Source of the DNA: Thermocaproicibacter sp002410755
Lineage (GTDB): Bacteria; Bacillota; Clostridia; Oscillospirales; Acutalibacteraceae
Assembly (NCBI GenBank): GCA_036839715.1
Contig: DAITDU010000002.1
Location: forward strand, 35,441 to 99,440
Direction of reading: 5' to 3'
Length of the DNA stretch: 64,000 nt
Shown here: one piece after another, positions 43,045 to 51,834 of the stretch
Layout: each line of letters opens with the position of its first letter
Position numbering within the stretch: position 1 is the first letter of the stretch
The notes under the pieces: model-generated
Told to the model about the DNA's origin: nothing
Database searches by the model: none
Seen by the model: the letters and a program-made list of their open reading frames with translations, nothing else
Made by a program: the position numbers and the translations under genes

Positions 43045-44254
43045 TTTTTGTTTCTCCTTCCATTACTGCATAGTAGAACCGCTCCAACTGCCGGGCATCC
43101 CACAGGCAGGGAACAGGGTAAAGCGGGTTGGCTTCATGGTCTGCAAACCTTGCAAGCTGGGGGATATCCTGCTCCTGAATCTTTGGCAGGGTTGTCGGGA
43201 TACCCATGTTTCGGTTCATCCTGCGGATGGCGGAAATGAATTTTTCCGCACCCGCCGCGTCGGACTCCTCTTCACTGGAAAGCCCAACCGCAGTGCTCAG
43301 CCTGTGCAGCTTTTTTGCAGCGGCAGGCCCGTAGGCTTCGAGGACAACCGGAAGCAGGACCGCATTGGCAAGGCCATGGGGTGTATTGTAGCGGCCGCCA
43401 AGGGAATGTGCCACGGCGTGGGCATAGCCCACATAAGATTTTGAAAATGCGCTTCCGGCCAAAAATGCAGCCCGAAGCATGTTCTTCCGCGCTTCCATGT
43501 CATTGCCGTCCGTATAAGACCTTTCAACGTTCTCAAAAACAAGCTGCGTGGCTTTTACGGCATCTGCCCTGGTCTCTTTTGTCGTGGAGCGCCCAATATA
43601 CGCTTCTACGGCATGGGTAAGTGCATCCATGCCGGTCGTAGCGGTAATGGACGGTGGAAGAGACCGTGTTACTTCTGGATCCAGCACAGCATATTTCGGA
43701 ATCAGCGGGAAATCGTTAATCGGATATTTGTGCCGCGTATGGGGATCCGTCACAATGGCAGCAAGCGTTGTCTCGCTTCCGGTCCCGGCCGTCGTCGGCA
43801 CCGCAATCAGCAGCGGCAGAGGGCGGTGGACTTTCATGATGCCGCCCATCTGTGCAAGGGTTTTATCCGGCCGGGCAAGGCGCGCACCCACTGCTTTGGC
43901 ACAGTCAATCGAAGAGCCGCCGCCAAAGGCAATCAGCGCCTGGCACTTTCCCTTGAGATAAAGCCTTTGTGCCTCTTCCACATTGTCAACCGTGGGGTTT
44001 GCAACTGTCCCGTCATAAACCGTACAGGCAATGCCGCTTTGGGGAAGCAGCTTTTCCAGCGGTGCCGTCAGGCCGGCCCCGCGGATGCTGCGGTCTGTTA
44101 CCAGCATGGCACAGGCAACACCGTTTTTAGAAAGTATGGGCGGAATTTCATTGACAGAATGCAGGATTTCAGGAGTCCGGTAGGGCAGCACCGGCAGTGC
44201 AAGGCGCATTACAGTCTGAAAAACACGGCAATAACCTTTTCGGAAAAAATTCAT
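42956..44254 (-). CDS. iron-containing alcohol dehydrogenase
   Basis: 432 residues from ATG 44254, which overlaps the MarR stop as TGATG with GAGAGG seven bases upstream. Type III ADH features: GGGSSIDCAKAVG (NAD loop), PTTAGTGSETT, and metal ligands in GMDALTHAVEAY and the later YAHAVAHSLGGRYNTPHG. The C-terminus runs 89 bases into the aldehyde dehydrogenase gene in another frame; the last ~28 residues (after YYAVMEGE) look non-conserved, so the stop may have been lost. The substrate alcohol is unknown. Confidence 0.92.
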   Translation of the reverse strand: MNFFRKGYCRVFQTVMRLALPVLPYRTPEILHSVNEIPPILSKNGVACAMLVTDRSIRGAGLTAPLEKLLPQSGIACTVYDGTVANPTVDNVEEAQRLYLKGKCQALIAFGGGSSIDCAKAVGARLARPDKTLAQMGGIMKVHRPLPLLIAVPTTAGTGSETTLAAIVTDPHTRHKYPINDFPLIPKYAVLDPEVTRSLPPSITATTGMDALTHAVEAYIGRSTTKETRADAVKATQLVFENVERSYTDGNDMEARKNMLRAAFLAGSAFSKSYVGYAHAVAHSLGGRYNTPHGLANAVLLPVVLEAYGPAAAKKLHRLSTAVGLSSEEESDAAGAEKFISAIRRMNRNMGIPTTLPKIQEQDIPQLARFADHEANPLYPVPCLWDARQLERFYYAVMEGETKNGRVGDQADRCKPAQVFPERENASCSFPR

Positions 44255-44712
44255 CAGCATTCCTCTCTTTTCTCGTCATAATATCTTTTTAAATTATGGG
44301 TAATTCTCAGCAGGGCATCATAAAAGGAAACCCGCTGTGTTTCTGTCAGCCCGTCTCCGCCACGGTTAACAGCCCTCTCTACACGCTGATCAACACTGTG
44401 GGCAATCTCCTTTCCGGGCTCCGTCAGGAACAGTTTGGCCCGGTATTTCTTCCGTGCCCCCGAAGCCTGGCAGAACGCAAATCTGCGCTCCTGCAAATCC
44501 GCCATAAAGCGGGAAACTGCGGCCTTATCCTCATCACAGAGTACGGAAATCTCTGAAACCGTCAGCCCCTCTGGGTGGTGAAGCAGGTAGTAAAGGCACA
44601 TCAGGTGCCCACCCCGCAGGTTGAATTCCGTCATCTCCATCGCCTTGATTTTCTGAATGCAGCGGTTGATTTCGGCAATGGCTGTTGTAAACATTTCAAA
44701 ACGGTAAGTCAT
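44254..44712 (-). CDS. MarR family transcriptional regulator
   Basis: 152 residues from ATG 44712, with AAGGGGGTTCCC as a strong ribosome site; an in-frame TTG at 44748 lies in the operator and is not likely. Winged helix with LTVSEISVLCDEDKAAVSRFMADL (about 55-78) and wing residues ASGARKKYRAK. First gene of an operon with the alcohol and aldehyde dehydrogenases. Two perfect palindromes over the promoter make autorepression very likely. The effector may be an aldehyde, phenolic or oxidant. Confidence 0.9.
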   Translation of the reverse strand: MTYRFEMFTTAIAEINRCIQKIKAMEMTEFNLRGGHLMCLYYLLHHPEGLTVSEISVLCDEDKAAVSRFMADLQERRFAFCQASGARKKYRAKLFLTEPGKEIAHSVDQRVERAVNRGGDGLTETQRVSFYDALLRITHNLKRYYDEKREEC

Positions 44713-44731
44713 GGGAACCCCCTTAAAGCGA

Positions 44732-44747
44732 TGTTGATGCGTCAACA
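44732..44747. promoter_or_regulatory. MarR operator, downstream copy
   Basis: TGTTGA-TGCG-TCAACA, perfect six-base arms, lying just downstream of the -10 element over the expected transcription start. Confidence 0.75.
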
Positions 44748-44753
44748 AGTTGA

Positions 44754-44782
44754 AGTATAGCTTTCTCCTGTTGAACTGTCAA
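44754..44782 (-). promoter_or_regulatory. promoter of the marR-adh-aldh operon
   Basis: Minus strand TTGACA (44782-44777), 17-base spacer, TATACT (44759-44754). Confidence 0.85.
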
Positions 44783-44784
44783 CA
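44769..44784. promoter_or_regulatory. MarR operator, upstream copy
   Basis: TGTTGA-ACTG-TCAACA, the same palindrome 37 bases centre-to-centre from the first, overlapping the -35 element. Confidence 0.75.
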
Positions 44785-44917
44785 AGCAAACTGCATAAAT
44801 TACGTATCCTATTTTTTGACAATTTTTTTGGTTAAAAAATGACGGCCACTTTGAGTGGGATCAGGAAAAACAGTTTTCCCACCCATCCATTGGGCTGTCA
44901 GTTTAAGGGAGGCGCGG

Positions 44918-45871
44918 CTATTTTTCTGTGGAAACGTCCGGTCCTGCCGGCCTGTTCACCGTATAAATTCCTAGGCAGACAAGCAGCAGCGCCAGAAGGA
45001 GCTGCAGGCCTTGAACCTGTTTTGTTTCTTTCAGAAATATCATGGAAAAGACAACGCCAAAGACCGGGTTGGTGAATCCCCATATGGCAACCCGGGAAAC
45101 CGGGTTGTATTTCAGGAGGATGCTCCACAGGGAATATGCGGCGGCCGAAAGAAAAGCAAGATAGCCGAGGATCAGAAGTCCCTTTCCGGTCACATGGGTA
45201 ATCCTTCCACCGCAGAAAAATCCAAGGGCCATGAGGAAAAGCCCGCCGCAGAGGAACTGATACCCGCTGAGCATAACTGGATTGTCTTTTTGGGAATAAT
45301 CCTTTATCAGCACGGAAGAAACTGCGGCTGCAGTAGTAGACAAAAAGACAAACCCTTCCCCCAGGAAGCTCATGCTGAAATTCCAGCCGGCCCCGCCTGT
45401 GTTTACCAGCACAACTCCCGCAAAGCCAAGGGCACAGCCGATTATTTTCCGCACGGTCAATCTTTCCTGTCTGAAAACCAAACAGGAAACCAAGATGGTA
45501 ACAAATACGCCGGAGCCTTCAATAACGGAGGACTTTACGCCGCTGGCATGGGCCAGCCCAATATAAAAAAGGACATATTGAAGGATAGTCTGGAAAGCGG
45601 AAAGAGTCAGAATTCGTTTCCATGAATCTTTCCGCGGCTTTAATACGTTTTTTCCCGCAGCGCTTCCAATTAGGAGAGTCAAAATTCCGGCGAGAAAAAA
45701 GCGGAATCCTGCAAACAGGATTTGGGCTTTCGCATCACCGGCGGCAATCTGGAATAGCTGATACCCTGCCTTAATTCCAGGGAATGCACTGCCCCATAAA
45801 GCACAACAGGCAACCGCCATCAGGCTCACCACGACAGGATTTGTCAGGGCTTTACGCTTTCCCTTAACCAT
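44918..45871 (-). CDS. DMT superfamily transporter (EamA domains)
   Basis: 317 residues from ATG 45871 (AAAGGA upstream; an in-frame ATG at 45892 overlaps the preceding gene). About ten TM helices in two EamA repeats. The first has ALWGSAFPGIKAG and the second IKDYSQKDNPVMLSGYQF through AFLSAAAYSLWSILLKYNP. These carry metabolites or drugs across the membrane; substrate not inferable. It begins eight bases after the glycosyltransferase-like gene, so the two are one operon. Confidence 0.88.
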   Translation of the reverse strand: MVKGKRKALTNPVVVSLMAVACCALWGSAFPGIKAGYQLFQIAAGDAKAQILFAGFRFFLAGILTLLIGSAAGKNVLKPRKDSWKRILTLSAFQTILQYVLFYIGLAHASGVKSSVIEGSGVFVTILVSCLVFRQERLTVRKIIGCALGFAGVVLVNTGGAGWNFSMSFLGEGFVFLSTTAAAVSSVLIKDYSQKDNPVMLSGYQFLCGGLFLMALGFFCGGRITHVTGKGLLILGYLAFLSAAAYSLWSILLKYNPVSRVAIWGFTNPVFGVVFSMIFLKETKQVQGLQLLLALLLVCLGIYTVNRPAGPDVSTEK

Positions 45872-45879
45872 TATTCCTT

Positions 45880-47124
45880 TCACGAGCCGCACGCAAACGG
45901 AATAATGCGGGACCAGATTCTCCGCATCTCTGTGAATTCCCTGTTATGTTCCGGCACTTCTTTCGTATATTTTTCCAGTTCGCCCCGCAGATTCATAAAA
46001 TCACTGTTGTTAAAATAAGAGCAGACACATGGGAGCGACTCATCAAGGCCTTTGAGCGACCGGCTCATGATACTGGAGAACTGTTCCGGCTGCGTCAGAT
46101 AAGTATACAGTGGCTTATAGCGGGCCCACCCGACACATGCGCGGTAAAAGCGCTGATTGACTGTGGAGGAGTAATAGAGTGAAATCTTTTTCAGCTTCAT
46201 GGGCAGCGCCCCCCTGAGCAGCGAGCTGTAAAAAGCGAACCCGTCATGGAACGTATAGGCCGGTATTTTTTTGACGTTGTAGCTTCCGAGGCAGGTGCTC
46301 AGGATGCTGTCTTCTCCCCGCGCGCCCGGCGGATTGTAAAAGGGCAGCACCCGTTCCGGATTTTTAAGGCTGATGCCAAGGTTCCCGCCGGTAACGGCCT
46401 TGGCACCGTGGTTTTCCTCAGCCGGCTGGACTTTATGCTCGACCAGGATTTTCTTGTCCGCATAGGTTACCCCGCCGCTGTTCAGGAGCTCGCTGACGCT
46501 GTCCCACTGAAGCACGTCACTGCTCAGGGCATCCGTAAACTGATGAAAAGTATCTTCATCGAGGACGCCGTCGAACTCAATCGCGGGCATCGGCGTGACA
46601 TAGCCGCAGTGGTAACCACAGGTATAATCCGAAAACTGAAGGTATTTTACATGATCTTCCAGCACATGCTGGCCGCTCCAAAGGGAAGTAGTGCTGGACT
46701 CCGTCACAGCGAGGGGATACTCGTCATCGTCGAGGAAAATGATATAATCGACTTTTTCCCGAAGCGCCTCAAACAGGATGATATTCCTCTGCACGGCATA
46801 GCCTGTCCCGAACGCCGTATCAATTTCCGTCCGCGGGATTTCAGCTTCCCGGGAAATCCGTTCCTTCTCTTTTCGGATATCCTCCGGGCCGATAAAGCGG
46901 CAGACATGAAACAGTTTCCGTTCCTCAGCCGGCAGGTCTTCATAATCTTCCCGCTTTGTGTTGCGGTAAGTAGGGTCATAAGCTACAAACAGGGAAAGAA
47001 GCAAATCCTGGTTGTCAAGGAAATGCGTTTCCCGAAGCTGGTAGATGTACGAACGCAGAACATCTTTAAATCCGATGCGGCCGGTCGCAAAACCAATCGC
47101 CGCATGGATTTTCCCGTTCACCAT
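45880..47124 (-). CDS. putative glycosyltransferase (GT-A-like fold)
   Basis: 414 residues, no signal peptide or TM helix. The GT-A hallmarks are DYIIFLDDDEYP (a DxD-type metal site, about residue 136), VTGGNLGIS (about 255) and GARGEDSILS (about 277), in the order and spacing seen in GT2-like enzymes. I do not recognise the subfamily. The C-terminal 120 residues are helical with aromatic clusters. It precedes the EamA transporter by eight bases, hinting that the transporter handles a precursor or product. Confidence 0.6.
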   Translation of the reverse strand: MVNGKIHAAIGFATGRIGFKDVLRSYIYQLRETHFLDNQDLLLSLFVAYDPTYRNTKREDYEDLPAEERKLFHVCRFIGPEDIRKEKERISREAEIPRTEIDTAFGTGYAVQRNIILFEALREKVDYIIFLDDDEYPLAVTESSTTSLWSGQHVLEDHVKYLQFSDYTCGYHCGYVTPMPAIEFDGVLDEDTFHQFTDALSSDVLQWDSVSELLNSGGVTYADKKILVEHKVQPAEENHGAKAVTGGNLGISLKNPERVLPFYNPPGARGEDSILSTCLGSYNVKKIPAYTFHDGFAFYSSLLRGALPMKLKKISLYYSSTVNQRFYRACVGWARYKPLYTYLTQPEQFSSIMSRSLKGLDESLPCVCSYFNNSDFMNLRGELEKYTKEVPEHNREFTEMRRIWSRIIPFACGS

Positions 47125-47178
47125 TTCAATCCCTTCTTTCTAATTTTTTAGATATGGCTTTTTTCTCTTTTCTCATTC

Positions 47179-47207
47179 ATTATACACGATGACACCCGTA
47201 ATTGCAA
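47179..47207 (-). promoter_or_regulatory. promoter of the glycosyltransferase-transporter operon
   Basis: Minus strand TTGCAA (47207-47202), 17-base spacer, TATAAT (47184-47179). Confidence 0.6.
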
Positions 47208-47257
47208 AACCGGAGGAACCTCCCTTGCAGGCTCACACAACACAGGAAAAAAACCTG

Positions 47258-49906
47258 TCAGCCGTCCTGTTCTTTTTTCCGTGTGAATCTGCGCTGGAAA
47301 AATTTTACGGATTCTACCAGAGGAATAACAGAGAAAGCCAGCAGCATGGCGGTAAAATATTCTTTCATTGAAATCTCCGTAAATTCAAAGGCTGCGGCCA
47401 GCGGCGGGACAAAAATTACAACAGAGGTCAAGACAAGCGAACCGAGCATTGCACCGAGTAGCACTTTATTCTGGCAATGGAGCTTAAAAATTGACCTGCG
47501 CTGGGAACGCATATTGAAGGAGTGGAAGATTTCCGCCATGGAAAGGGTAAGAAATGCCATCGTCATGCCATCCGGACTTTCCGCAACTTCCCATACACCA
47601 TGTTCCATAAAATACCCGACAAAATAGGAAAAAATTGTGACAGCCGAGATGAGAAATCCCTGATAGATAAGGTCGGCACCCATACCGCGGGCAAAAAAGC
47701 CCTCCTTTGGGTTACGCGGGCTACGGTCCATCACGCCTTTCTCCTGCTTTTCCACGCCGAGCGCCAAAGCGGGGAAGCAGTCTGTAATCAGGTTAATCCA
47801 GAGCAGATGAGCCGGCTTTAAAATTGTAAATCCAAGCATGGTTGCGAGGAAAACCGCAATGACTTCGCTCAGGTTAGAGCTGAGCAGGAACTGGATGGCT
47901 TTCCGGATATTGTCGTAAACACGGCGGCCTTCTTCCACGGCGGAAACAATCGTAGCGAAATTATCGTCAGCAAGGATCATATCTGACACATTTTTTGCTA
48001 CATCCGTACCAGTATTTCCCATGCCGATGCCGATGTCTGCACTTTTGATTGCAGGGGCATCATTCACGCCGTCTCCCGTCATGGCGGTTACCATCCCGCG
48101 CTTTTCCCACGCATTAACAATCCTGACTTTATGCTCCGGCTGAACCCGGGCAAAGACCGTATACTGGTCTATTTTTTTCTCCAGTTCCTCGTCACTGATG
48201 CTGTCTAGGTCTGAGCCGGTAACAGCCTGTCCGGGATTCGTCAGGATACCAAGCTGGGAGGCAATCGCGGCAGCCGTATCTTTATGGTCACCGGTAATCA
48301 TGTTGACACGAATTCCCGCTTTCCTGCATTTGCTCACGGCATCCGCCACTTCAGGCCGGACTGGATCCATCATCCCAACAAGGCCGAGGAATGTAAGCCT
48401 TTCTTCCATCTCTTCCGGCTGGAAAGACTCCGGCTTTGTGCTGAACCTACGGAAAGCAGCACCAAGCACGCGCAGTGCTTTCCCCGCCATCCGCTTATTT
48501 TCCGACAAAATGGTTCTGCTCAATTCCGGAGTCATGGGGATTTCACGGCCGCCCTGATAAACATGCGTGCAGTGCCGCAGGATGATATCCGGGGCACCTT
48601 TCGTGTACTGGATATATCCGCCCTGTGCAGGATGGACCGTAGACATCATTTTCCGTCCGGAATCAAAGGGGATTTCTCCTATGCGGGGTGTATCTTTCTC
48701 CATTTGATTTTTATTGAGCCCTAAAGAGCTCGCATAATTTACCAGTGCATTTTCCGTTGGCTCCCCTTTGGCCTGTCCATCCTGTTCCAAGTGGGAGTCG
48801 CTGCAAAGGGCAAGGGCCGTTGCCAAAAAATGCTCATCATCAGTAAAATGGTCAACTACCGTCATCTGGTTCTGAGTTAACGTTCCAGTCTTATCCGTGC
48901 AGATGACCTGTGCGCAGCCAAGCGTTTCCACAGCGGCAAGGCGACGGATAATCGCATTATGCCTTGACATATTGGAAACACCGACAGAAAGGATAATCGT
49001 AACTACGGCGGCAAGGCCTTCCGGGATTGCTGCGACCGCAAGGCTGACTGCTACCATAAAGACATTCAGGACTGCTTCCCCGCTGAAGTTTCCGGTGCGC
49101 AGCAGGCTGCTGAAAAAGATTACGGCGCAGATTGCAGCCACAAGCCATGTCAGGGTTTTACTGAGCTGCTTCATTTTACTCTGCAACGGAGTCAGGCCAT
49201 GCTTTGCTGTGACGAGCACGGAGGCAATCTTGCCCATTTCGGTATTCATGCCGGTTGAAGCAACAACCGCTCTGCCACGGCCATAAACAATGGTCGTGCC
49301 CATAAACACCATGTTTTCCCGGTCGCCAAGCGGGATATCCTTCCGTCCGTCCAGAAGGAGTGTCTCCGCCGTTTTTTCTGAGGGGACAGATTCACCGGTA
49401 AGAGAAGATTCCTCTGCCCTCATGCTGACGCTCTCCAAGACGCGGCAGTCAGCCGGGACGGCATCCCCTGCTTCCAGGACAACTACGTCCCCCACTGCCA
49501 GGTCTTCGCTTTTCACTTCTGCAATTTTTCCGCCGCGCAGGACCTTAGAAGTGGCAGCCGTCATTTTTTTCAGGGACTCCATTGCTTTTTCTGCTTTATT
49601 TTCCTGAAAGACGCCCAAAATGGCATCGGCGACAACAACAAAAAGGATGATAAAAACATTTGCATAGGATTCGCCTGAATAGGCAGCCGTGATCCCAGAC
49701 AGCACCGCCGCAATCAGCAGGATAATCGTCATGGGATCACATATCTGCGCGAGGAACCGTTTCCAAATTGGCTCACGCTTTTCCTCAGCCAGCTTGTTTT
49801 TTCCATTTCGCTGCAAGCGTGTGGATGCTTCCTCGGAAGACAGGCCGTCGGGTGTACTTTTAAGGTTTTGAATGACAGTATCTTTGCTTTCAAGATAAAA
49901 TTTCAT
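47258..49906 (-). CDS. P-type Ca2+/Mn2+-transporting ATPase (P2A type)
   Basis: 882 residues. Actuator motif LTGESVPSEK, phosphorylation Asp338 in CTDKTGTLT, nucleotide-binding KGAPD, hinge MTGDGVNDAPAIK. The TM4 motif IPEGLAAVVT, TM5 NLSEV and TM6 NLITD supply the single calcium site expected for PMR1/P2A pumps (site II residues). It exports Ca2+ and/or Mn2+. A leader resembling the yybP-ykoY manganese riboswitch lies directly upstream, which argues that Mn2+ is a physiological substrate. Confidence 0.93.
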   Translation of the reverse strand: MKFYLESKDTVIQNLKSTPDGLSSEEASTRLQRNGKNKLAEEKREPIWKRFLAQICDPMTIILLIAAVLSGITAAYSGESYANVFIILFVVVADAILGVFQENKAEKAMESLKKMTAATSKVLRGGKIAEVKSEDLAVGDVVVLEAGDAVPADCRVLESVSMRAEESSLTGESVPSEKTAETLLLDGRKDIPLGDRENMVFMGTTIVYGRGRAVVASTGMNTEMGKIASVLVTAKHGLTPLQSKMKQLSKTLTWLVAAICAVIFFSSLLRTGNFSGEAVLNVFMVAVSLAVAAIPEGLAAVVTIILSVGVSNMSRHNAIIRRLAAVETLGCAQVICTDKTGTLTQNQMTVVDHFTDDEHFLATALALCSDSHLEQDGQAKGEPTENALVNYASSLGLNKNQMEKDTPRIGEIPFDSGRKMMSTVHPAQGGYIQYTKGAPDIILRHCTHVYQGGREIPMTPELSRTILSENKRMAGKALRVLGAAFRRFSTKPESFQPEEMEERLTFLGLVGMMDPVRPEVADAVSKCRKAGIRVNMITGDHKDTAAAIASQLGILTNPGQAVTGSDLDSISDEELEKKIDQYTVFARVQPEHKVRIVNAWEKRGMVTAMTGDGVNDAPAIKSADIGIGMGNTGTDVAKNVSDMILADDNFATIVSAVEEGRRVYDNIRKAIQFLLSSNLSEVIAVFLATMLGFTILKPAHLLWINLITDCFPALALGVEKQEKGVMDRSPRNPKEGFFARGMGADLIYQGFLISAVTIFSYFVGYFMEHGVWEVAESPDGMTMAFLTLSMAEIFHSFNMRSQRRSIFKLHCQNKVLLGAMLGSLVLTSVVIFVPPLAAAFEFTEISMKEYFTAMLLAFSVIPLVESVKFFQRRFTRKKEQDG

Positions 49907-49931
49907 AAACGTATACTCCTTTCAGATGAAT

Positions 49932-50063
49932 AAAAAAACGAGGCCCATGCACTGGTTAAAAAACCAAGCATGAGTCTCGTCTATCAGGCAAGCCAGACCT
50001 TTTTACAGGCCATGTATGTTGACTTTGCGCACATATCACCGATATGTGTAAACTACTCCCTCA
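49932..50063 (-). ncRNA. yybP-ykoY type manganese riboswitch with terminator
   Basis: Reading the minus strand: GAGGGAGTAG at the 5' side, a stem-loop around CACATATCGGTGATATGTG, GTCAACATAC, a GGCCTG...CTGGCTTGCC arm, then GACGAGACTC. These conserved pieces, in this order, are those I know for yybP-ykoY. The closing stem UGAG/CUCA (50063-50060 with 49974-49971) competes with a terminator whose arms are 49980-49968 and 49950-49938, followed by seven T. Metal binding would block termination and switch the pump on. Family assignment is from memory of the consensus. Confidence 0.8.
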
Positions 50064-50072
50064 TTACGAATA

Positions 50073-50101
50073 AGTTTATCATTCAGATTCCTGTTTGTCA
50101 A
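50073..50101 (-). promoter_or_regulatory. promoter of the riboswitch-ATPase unit
   Basis: Minus strand TTGACA (50101-50096), 17-base spacer, TAAACT (50078-50073). The predicted transcript starts a few bases before the riboswitch. Confidence 0.75.
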
Positions 50102-50154
50102 GAATCGACTGCAAAGATTGTTGTGGTAATTTTTTCCTATTCATTGCCCGCTTT

Positions 50155-51705
50155 TCAGCTTTTTTCGCTTTCCCCCTGCCCAACTGGCTTCATGGTGGGG
50201 AAAAGCAGCACATCACGGATGGACGGGCTGTCAGTCAAAAGCATCACAAGGCGGTCAATGCCCATGCCCATACCACCGGTCGGCGGCATCCCATACTCCA
50301 GTGCGGTAAGGAAATCCTCGTCAATCATGTTGGCTTCCTCGTCGCCCTTCGCACGCAGCTCCATCTGGCGGACAAAGCGCTCACGCTGGTCAATGGGATC
50401 GTTCAGTTCGGAGTATGCATTTGCCAGCTCACAGCGCGCCACAAACAGTTCAAAACGCTCCACCATGCAGGGAAGGTCCGGTTTCCGTTTTGTCAGTGGA
50501 GACACCTCAACCGGATAGTCATAGACAAAAGTGGGCTGCACAAGTGTCTCTTCTACTTTTTGGTCAAATGCAAGTGCCATGATATTGCCCCAGGTATCGG
50601 TTGGCTTTGGCTCCAAGCCAAGCTTTTTGGCGGCTTCCAGTGCTTTTGCGGTATCGCCCTGAAAAGCGAGGAAATCAACCCCTGTTACATCAAGGATTGC
50701 CTGGTTCATGGTGATGCGGCGGAACGGCTTTCCGAAATCGAGCGCACTGCCCTGATACGTTATCTGCTCAGTCCCACAGGCAGCCTGTGCCGCAGCGCGG
50801 ACAATGCTTTCCGTGCGATCCATCATGCCGAAATAGTCAGTATACGCTTCGTACATTTCAATCGTTGTAAACTCCGGGTTATGCTTGACATCCATGCCTT
50901 CGTTGCGGAAAATGCGTCCAATCTCATAAACTTTTTCCATTCCGCCAACAATGAGGCGCTTCAGGTGCAGCTCCGTTGCAATGCGAAGATACATGTCAAT
51001 ATTGAGCGTGTTGTGATGCGTGACAAACGGGCGTGCTGTTGCGCCGCCCGGAATGGTATTAAGCACCGGGGTTTCAACCTCAATATATCCCATGCCGTCG
51101 AGAAGCTCACGGATTGCCTTGATGGCCTTGCTGCGGCGGACAAACGTTTCTTTAACTTCGGGGTTGACAATAAGGTCAAGGTAGCGCTGGCGGTACCGCA
51201 GGTCGGTATCCTTAAGCCCGTGGAACTTTTCCGGCAGGGGCAGCAGCGATTTGGAGAGCAGACGGATTTCCCTTGCATGGACGGAAACCTCGCCGCGGCG
51301 CGTTTTAAAGACGTAGCCTTTTACGCTGATAATATCGCCGACATCCCAGCAGTTTTTCATTTCCCGGTAACAGTCTTCGCCGACCTGGTCGATTTTCATG
51401 TAGACCTGAATCCGGCCGGTGCGGTCATAAAGATCCATGAAGCTTGCCTTGCCCATATCCCGCCAGCTCATAATACGGCCAGCGATACAGACATCCTTAT
51501 TTTCAAGCTCCTCAAAGCGGTCATGAATTTCCTGCGAAGTGGCATCACGCTGGCAGGTCGTTATCTGGAACGGGTCATGCCCGCTGCTCTGCAGCTCTGC
51601 AAGTTTCCTGCGCCGCACTGCAGCTTCCTTCTGGTTCTGCGCCTCCTCCTCTTCCGGAGTCAGCTCTTTCTTTTCTTCCTTCATCTTTTCCTTCATTATT
51701 TTCAC
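50155..51705 (-). CDS. lysS: lysyl-tRNA synthetase, class II
   Basis: 516 residues: a charged Lys/Glu-rich N-terminal extension (about 1-30), an OB-fold anticodon-binding domain (VCIAGRIMSWRDMGKASFMDL), and the class II core with motif 1 around GYIEVETPVL, motif 2 RIFRNEGMDVKHNPEFT and motif 3 GMGIDRLVM. It charges tRNA-Lys. Starts are GTG 51705 or ATG 51696; GAGCTGGGAT lies before the GTG. It is downstream of greA, separated by a terminator that is probably leaky or bypassed by a nearby promoter. Confidence 0.95.
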   Translation of the reverse strand: MKIMKEKMKEEKKELTPEEEEAQNQKEAAVRRRKLAELQSSGHDPFQITTCQRDATSQEIHDRFEELENKDVCIAGRIMSWRDMGKASFMDLYDRTGRIQVYMKIDQVGEDCYREMKNCWDVGDIISVKGYVFKTRRGEVSVHAREIRLLSKSLLPLPEKFHGLKDTDLRYRQRYLDLIVNPEVKETFVRRSKAIKAIRELLDGMGYIEVETPVLNTIPGGATARPFVTHHNTLNIDMYLRIATELHLKRLIVGGMEKVYEIGRIFRNEGMDVKHNPEFTTIEMYEAYTDYFGMMDRTESIVRAAAQAACGTEQITYQGSALDFGKPFRRITMNQAILDVTGVDFLAFQGDTAKALEAAKKLGLEPKPTDTWGNIMALAFDQKVEETLVQPTFVYDYPVEVSPLTKRKPDLPCMVERFELFVARCELANAYSELNDPIDQRERFVRQMELRAKGDEEANMIDEDFLTALEYGMPPTGGMGMGIDRLVMLLTDSPSIRDVLLFPTMKPVGQGESEKS

Positions 51706-51782
51706 ATCCCAGCTCTTTTTTCACCGACCTTTTAAAAAGAAGGCCGGGCGAAAACTTTCATTCTGAAAGCTTTTCCAGCAGA

Positions 51783-51828
51783 CAAAAAGTGAGGGCAGGA
51801 ACGGCGTGAAAAGCAGCCGCACCTGCCC
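51783..51828 (-). terminator. terminator after greA
   Basis: Minus strand GGGCAGG and CCTGCCC (51828-51822 and 51799-51793), extended by GCGGC/GCCG, followed by TCACTTTTTGTC. It lies seven bases after the greA stop. Confidence 0.8.
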
Positions 51829-51834
51829 GGAAAG

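Noticed and set aside
50095..51735. Long open frame (over 500 codons) on the plus strand opposite lysS
   Set aside because: It mirrors lysS codon structure, has no ribosome site and no recognisable protein features. A shadow frame.
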